Shown here in pieces: positions 19,659 through 22,326 of a stretch of 22,326 bases of DNA (its first letter is position 1; each line of letters begins with the position of its first letter). Where the stretch lies: assembly GCA_964595075.1 (NCBI GenBank), contig CAZQNT010000014.1:1-22326 (forward strand), written 5' to 3'. Origin of the DNA: JAHJFW01 sp964595075 (GTDB taxonomy: Bacteria > Patescibacteriota > Patescibacteriia > 2-12-FULL-60-25). The position numbers and the translations under genes are program-made. The notes below the pieces were generated by a model. That model worked only from the letters and a program-made list of their open reading frames with translations, had not been told where the DNA came from and ran no database searches.

Positions 19659-20266
19659 GTCCACATCTGAGTCTTTCTCCTATTTTCCATTGCCTCAGCA
19701 ATAGTCGCACTGTCCGCGTATTCCAATTGCGCGCCATTCGGAAGGCCTCGCGCGAGTCGAGTTATTGTTACATCCGTACCTGCAAGTTGGCGCGTGAGAT
19801 AAAGCGCAGTCGTGTCTCCGCGAACGTCCGGGTCGAACGCAAGTATTATCTCCTTGACTTCATTCCTACCTTCTCTAATTCGCGCGAATAAGGCCTTGAG
19901 ATTCAGGGTTTCCGGAGTTTTCCCTTCTATAGGGTCGAGAAGGCCGCCGAGGACGTGGTAGACGCCTTTGTATCCGCCGGAACCGTCGATGGTTTGTAGG
20001 TCTTGCGAAGTTGCAACGACGCAGATTTTAGAATGATCGCGCGAAGCGTCGCGACAAATCGAGCACGTTTCCTGATCCGACCAGTTTCCGCAGATCGCGC
20101 AGATTTTAATTTCTTCGCGTAGAGACAAAAGAGCTCGCGCGAAGCGTTCTAGGCGCTCTTTCGGTTGCGTCACCAACCAATAAGCGTAACGAAGCGCGGC
20201 GCGCGGACCGACGCCTGGCAGCGCGTCAATCTCCGCGGCAACTCGTTGGATAGGGGACGGGATCAT
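19652..20266 (-). CDS. recR: Recombination mediator protein RecR
   Basis: RecR works with RecO (and RecF) to load RecA on gapped DNA. The 204 residues show an N-terminal helix-hairpin-helix (ALPGVGPRAALRYAYWL), a four-cysteine zinc finger (Cys56, 59, 68, 71), a Toprim domain (ICVVATSQDLQTID, GVYHVLGGLLDPIEGK, EIILAFDPDVRGDTTALYL) and the C-terminal ITRLARGLPNGAQLEYAD motif. Length is normal. The ATG overlaps the ybaB stop (ATGA), giving coupled translation in the common ybaB-recR pair. The stop codon lies in a long hairpin. Confidence 0.96.
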   Translation of the reverse strand: MIPSPIQRVAAEIDALPGVGPRAALRYAYWLVTQPKERLERFARALLSLREEIKICAICGNWSDQETCSICRDASRDHSKICVVATSQDLQTIDGSGGYKGVYHVLGGLLDPIEGKTPETLNLKALFARIREGRNEVKEIILAFDPDVRGDTTALYLTRQLAGTDVTITRLARGLPNGAQLEYADSATIAEAMENRRKTQMWTS

Positions 20267-20568
20267 TTCTTCATCATCTGCTGCATTTCCTGCGCAAGAT
20301 CCAATCCACCGAGGTCTTTCATTTTAGACGCTAGAATTTTCTGGATTTTTTCCATAGCGTCATTGGTCGCGTCCTTTACAAGTCCAGGGATATCTTGCGT
20401 CGCGACGCTCGGATCAATGACGACGGAGGTGACGCGCTGATTGCCGTCCACCGTTACTTTGATTTTTCCCCAACCTGCCGACCCCTCGGCATGTTCTTGA
20501 GAAAGCGATGACTGAATAGACTTTGCGCGATCCCGAATATCTTTGAACTGTTTCAGTTTGTTGAACAT
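20263..20568 (-). CDS. ybaB: Nucleoid-associated protein YbaB/EbfC
   Basis: This is a small dimeric DNA-binding protein (101 residues) of the YbaB/EbfC family. The N-terminal helix (MFNKLKQFKDIRDRAKSIQ) is followed by the strand region GWGKIKVTVDGNQRVTSVVID and the C-terminal helices (LVKDATNDAMEKIQKIL, then GLDLAQEMQQMMKK). It is placed directly before recR with a 4-nt overlap, a widely conserved pairing. No dnaX gene precedes it here, and instead a repeat-filled gap lies upstream. No Shine-Dalgarno is seen. Confidence 0.93.
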   Translation of the reverse strand: MFNKLKQFKDIRDRAKSIQSSLSQEHAEGSAGWGKIKVTVDGNQRVTSVVIDPSVATQDIPGLVKDATNDAMEKIQKILASKMKDLGGLDLAQEMQQMMKK

Positions 20569-20598
20569 ATATGGGTGTGTAAGTTAGTAGCGTGTTTT

Positions 20599-20690
20599 GT
20601 AGGGGCGGGCTTGTCCCGCCCTCCCCGTTTGGTGGGGCTTGTCCCGCCCTCCCCGTTTTGTAGGGGCGGATCCTTGCGATCGCCTCGTTC
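20599..20690. repeat. GGGGCGGGCTTGTCCCGCCC-type repeat, partly duplicated
   Basis: A 24-nt block is repeated directly at 20607-20630 and 20635-20658, each containing an inverted GGGC...GCCC pair. A variant unit (TAGGGGCGGATCCTTGCGAT) follows at 20661-20680. It fills the gap between dnaB and ybaB. Confidence 0.8.
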
Positions 20691-20713
20691 TAACAAATTA
20701 CCATTTTCTCAAA

Positions 20714-22174
20714 TTAATTTGAAGACATGATAGGCGTGTGCGGATCGAATTGTTCAGGAGGCGATCCTGACAGTTGCGGCGCGGACCCAGGAGGCGGGAG
20801 TCCGTGCGAGCCCCCGTGCGTTTTTGCGAGGTTGCGGAAACTGGCTCTGGCGGCATCGAAATAAAGTTTCACCATTCCGGTCGGACCGTTGCGGTGTTTG
20901 GCTATGTGGATTTCGGCGAGATTTCTTTCTTCCGGCGACAAATCCTCCATACGATAATTTCTGTCTGCGGCTTTTCTGTAAATAAACAGCACGATATCCG
21001 CGTCCTGCTCTATCGATCCTGATTCGCGCAAGTGCGCAAGTCGCGGAATGGCGGGTTTTTGCATTTCAACCTGACGCGACAGCTGCGAAAGCGCCAGTAC
21101 CGGTACGTTGAGTTCGCGCGCGATCGCTTTGAGACCGCGAGTAATTTCCGCAACTTCCTGAACGCGATTATCCGATCCGGAAGTTCGCGATTCCATCAGC
21201 TGAAGGTAGTCGATAACTACAAGTCCTAAACCATATTCCATCTGAAGTCTCCTCGCTTTTGTCCTGATTTCCATTATGTTCGCGCTTGCCGAGTCGTCTA
21301 TGTAAATCGGCGCTTCGGATAATACGCCGATCGCATGTCCGATTCTGGAAAAATCGTCGTTTGATCCGCCGTCCGAAAGCTTTCCTGTGCGCATCTTCCA
21401 AAGATCAACGCCGGCTTCGGCGCAGATCATTCTGTCCACAAGCTGGTCTTTGCTCATTTCGATTGAAAATAAGCCGACCGGAATTTTTCCTTTAACCGCC
21501 GCGTGCCTTGCAAGGTCGAGCGCGAGCGAAGTTTTTCCGCATGATGGACGCGCCGCGAGAATCACGAGGTCGCTTTTTTGCAAACCTCCCAACATCCCAT
21601 CCAAATCCGCATAGCCGGTGGAGATGCCGCGCAACTTTCCTCGCTCGCGATGCACTTCGTCGATGCGTTCGAATGCCGTGTCTAGAACGTCGTGGATGTG
21701 CGTGAATCCGGATTTAAGGAATTTTCGTGATACGTTAAACAGCTTCTGCTCCGCTCCGTCCAGCGTTGATTCTACGTCTTCCGATTGTTCGTATCCGAGC
21801 GCCGCGATTTCGGAAGCGGCTTTTAGAAGTCTGCGAAGAGTTGCTTTTTTTTGAACTATGTCCGCGTAGTTCCCGACGTGGCTCGCGGTTGGCACCGCGT
21901 TCGATAGCTGTATCAGGTAGGCGCGTCCGCCGATTCGTTCAAGCTCCTGTTTTTCGTCCAGTCTGTTTGAAAGAGAAAGAAGGTCGATCGGTTCGCGGCG
22001 GCGGTAAAGTTCCACGATGGCTTCAAAAATAACCCGGTGCTTGTCCGCGTAAAAATCATCGACCTGCACGCGGTCGCCCGCTTTGATGATCGCGTCTTTA
22101 TCCAGCAAAAGCGAGCCCAAAAGAGATTGCTCGGCTTCAAGGTTTTGCGGCGTAAGTTTTTCCGCGGAATTCAT
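20714..22174 (-). CDS. dnaB: Replicative DNA helicase DnaB
   Basis: DnaB is the ring-shaped helicase that unwinds DNA at the fork. The start at 22174 gives MNSAEKLTPQNLEAEQSLLG, matching the family's start; a longer in-frame reading from 22243 begins inside a REP element and is less likely. The N-terminal primase-binding domain covers about 1-150. The RecA-like domain has Walker A ARPSCGKT with Lys214, FSIEMSKDQL, VVIDYLQLM (Walker B) and SQLSRQVE, then the arginine-finger region HLRESGSIEQDADIV. At 486 aa it is full length and has no intein. The C-terminal tail is Gly- and Pro-rich. No Shine-Dalgarno is seen. Confidence 0.95.
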   Translation of the reverse strand: MNSAEKLTPQNLEAEQSLLGSLLLDKDAIIKAGDRVQVDDFYADKHRVIFEAIVELYRRREPIDLLSLSNRLDEKQELERIGGRAYLIQLSNAVPTASHVGNYADIVQKKATLRRLLKAASEIAALGYEQSEDVESTLDGAEQKLFNVSRKFLKSGFTHIHDVLDTAFERIDEVHRERGKLRGISTGYADLDGMLGGLQKSDLVILAARPSCGKTSLALDLARHAAVKGKIPVGLFSIEMSKDQLVDRMICAEAGVDLWKMRTGKLSDGGSNDDFSRIGHAIGVLSEAPIYIDDSASANIMEIRTKARRLQMEYGLGLVVIDYLQLMESRTSGSDNRVQEVAEITRGLKAIARELNVPVLALSQLSRQVEMQKPAIPRLAHLRESGSIEQDADIVLFIYRKAADRNYRMEDLSPEERNLAEIHIAKHRNGPTGMVKLYFDAARASFRNLAKTHGGSHGLPPPGSAPQLSGSPPEQFDPHTPIMSSN

Positions 22175-22238
22175 ATCGAGCAAAACCTTATCGCGAGGGA
22201 AGGAAGATCGCAACATACTCGTCCTGTGTTCGTTTTGT

Positions 22239-22326
22239 GTCATACCCCCGATGGCTATCGGGGGGATCCAGACAGTGAAGATCAGATTCCATATATTCGA
22301 GGAAATGGATCCCCGCCTGCGCGAGG
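22239..22326. repeat. REP-like element, GTCATACCCCCG type (runs off the window)
   Basis: GTCATACCCCCGAT with ATCGGGGGGATCCAGA forms one hairpin. After about 35 nt the inverted partner starts with ATGGATCCCCGCC and is cut by the window end. Same layout as the element at 18143-18224. Confidence 0.75.

Noticed and set aside
22175..22243. Longer N terminus of DnaB
   Set aside because: The ATG at 22243 is part of a REP-like hairpin, and family alignment starts near 22174.

Overview
The window looks like a chromosomal segment of a Patescibacteria (CPR, probably Parcubacteria-like) genome. This is inferred, not proven. The grounds are a stripped-down dcw start (mraZ-rsmH-ftsL-like and then a terminator), short versions of housekeeping proteins (UvrC without its C-terminal helix-hairpin-helix part, GalU of 267 aa), a membrane-anchored Clp-type AAA+ protein, and very dense short palindromic and tandem repeats. 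Most genes lack a Shine-Dalgarno sequence. Several have a sigma70-type -10 box only 6-9 nt before the ATG, which predicts leaderless mRNAs.

Layout. 1-2610: an MgtA-like P-type ATPase. 2611-6120: an AT-rich accessory stretch with small hypothetical genes, a leucine-type tRNA that carries a UGA anticodon, a truncated BRO-N gene, two small minus-strand genes separated by an attC-like folded site, and, facing away from them, the first 36 codons of a tyrosine recombinase. Together these resemble a decayed integron. 6141-9338: uvrC and glmS. 9375-10070: a two-gene unit resembling hicB-hicA. 10071-10500: palindromes, two terminators, then a promoter with three phased MraZ boxes and a long structured leader. 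10501-12215: mraZ, rsmH (frameshifted near its 3' end) and an ftsL-like gene. 12276-16940: a probable operon of a small membrane protein, a membrane-anchored two-AAA Clp-like ATPase, a WecA/MraY-family sugar-phosphate transferase and a DUF192 protein. 17073-18127: a GC-rich Nudix gene with its own Shine-Dalgarno and terminator, probably acquired. 18247-19050: galU (minus). 19194-19502: rplU (plus). 19652-20568: ybaB-recR (minus, overlapping). 20714-22174: dnaB helicase (minus).

Functionally the window mixes cell-envelope supply (GlmS makes glucosamine-6-phosphate, GalU makes UDP-glucose, the WecA-like enzyme loads a lipid carrier), division control (MraZ, FtsL-like), DNA repair and replication (UvrC, RecR, YbaB, DnaB) and accessory material. 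The most interesting signals are the integron-like remnant, the leaderless promoter pattern, unrelated short tandem repeats that all share a 7-nt period and occur both between and inside genes, palindromic repeats inserted in frame in coding sequence, and the mraZ control region.
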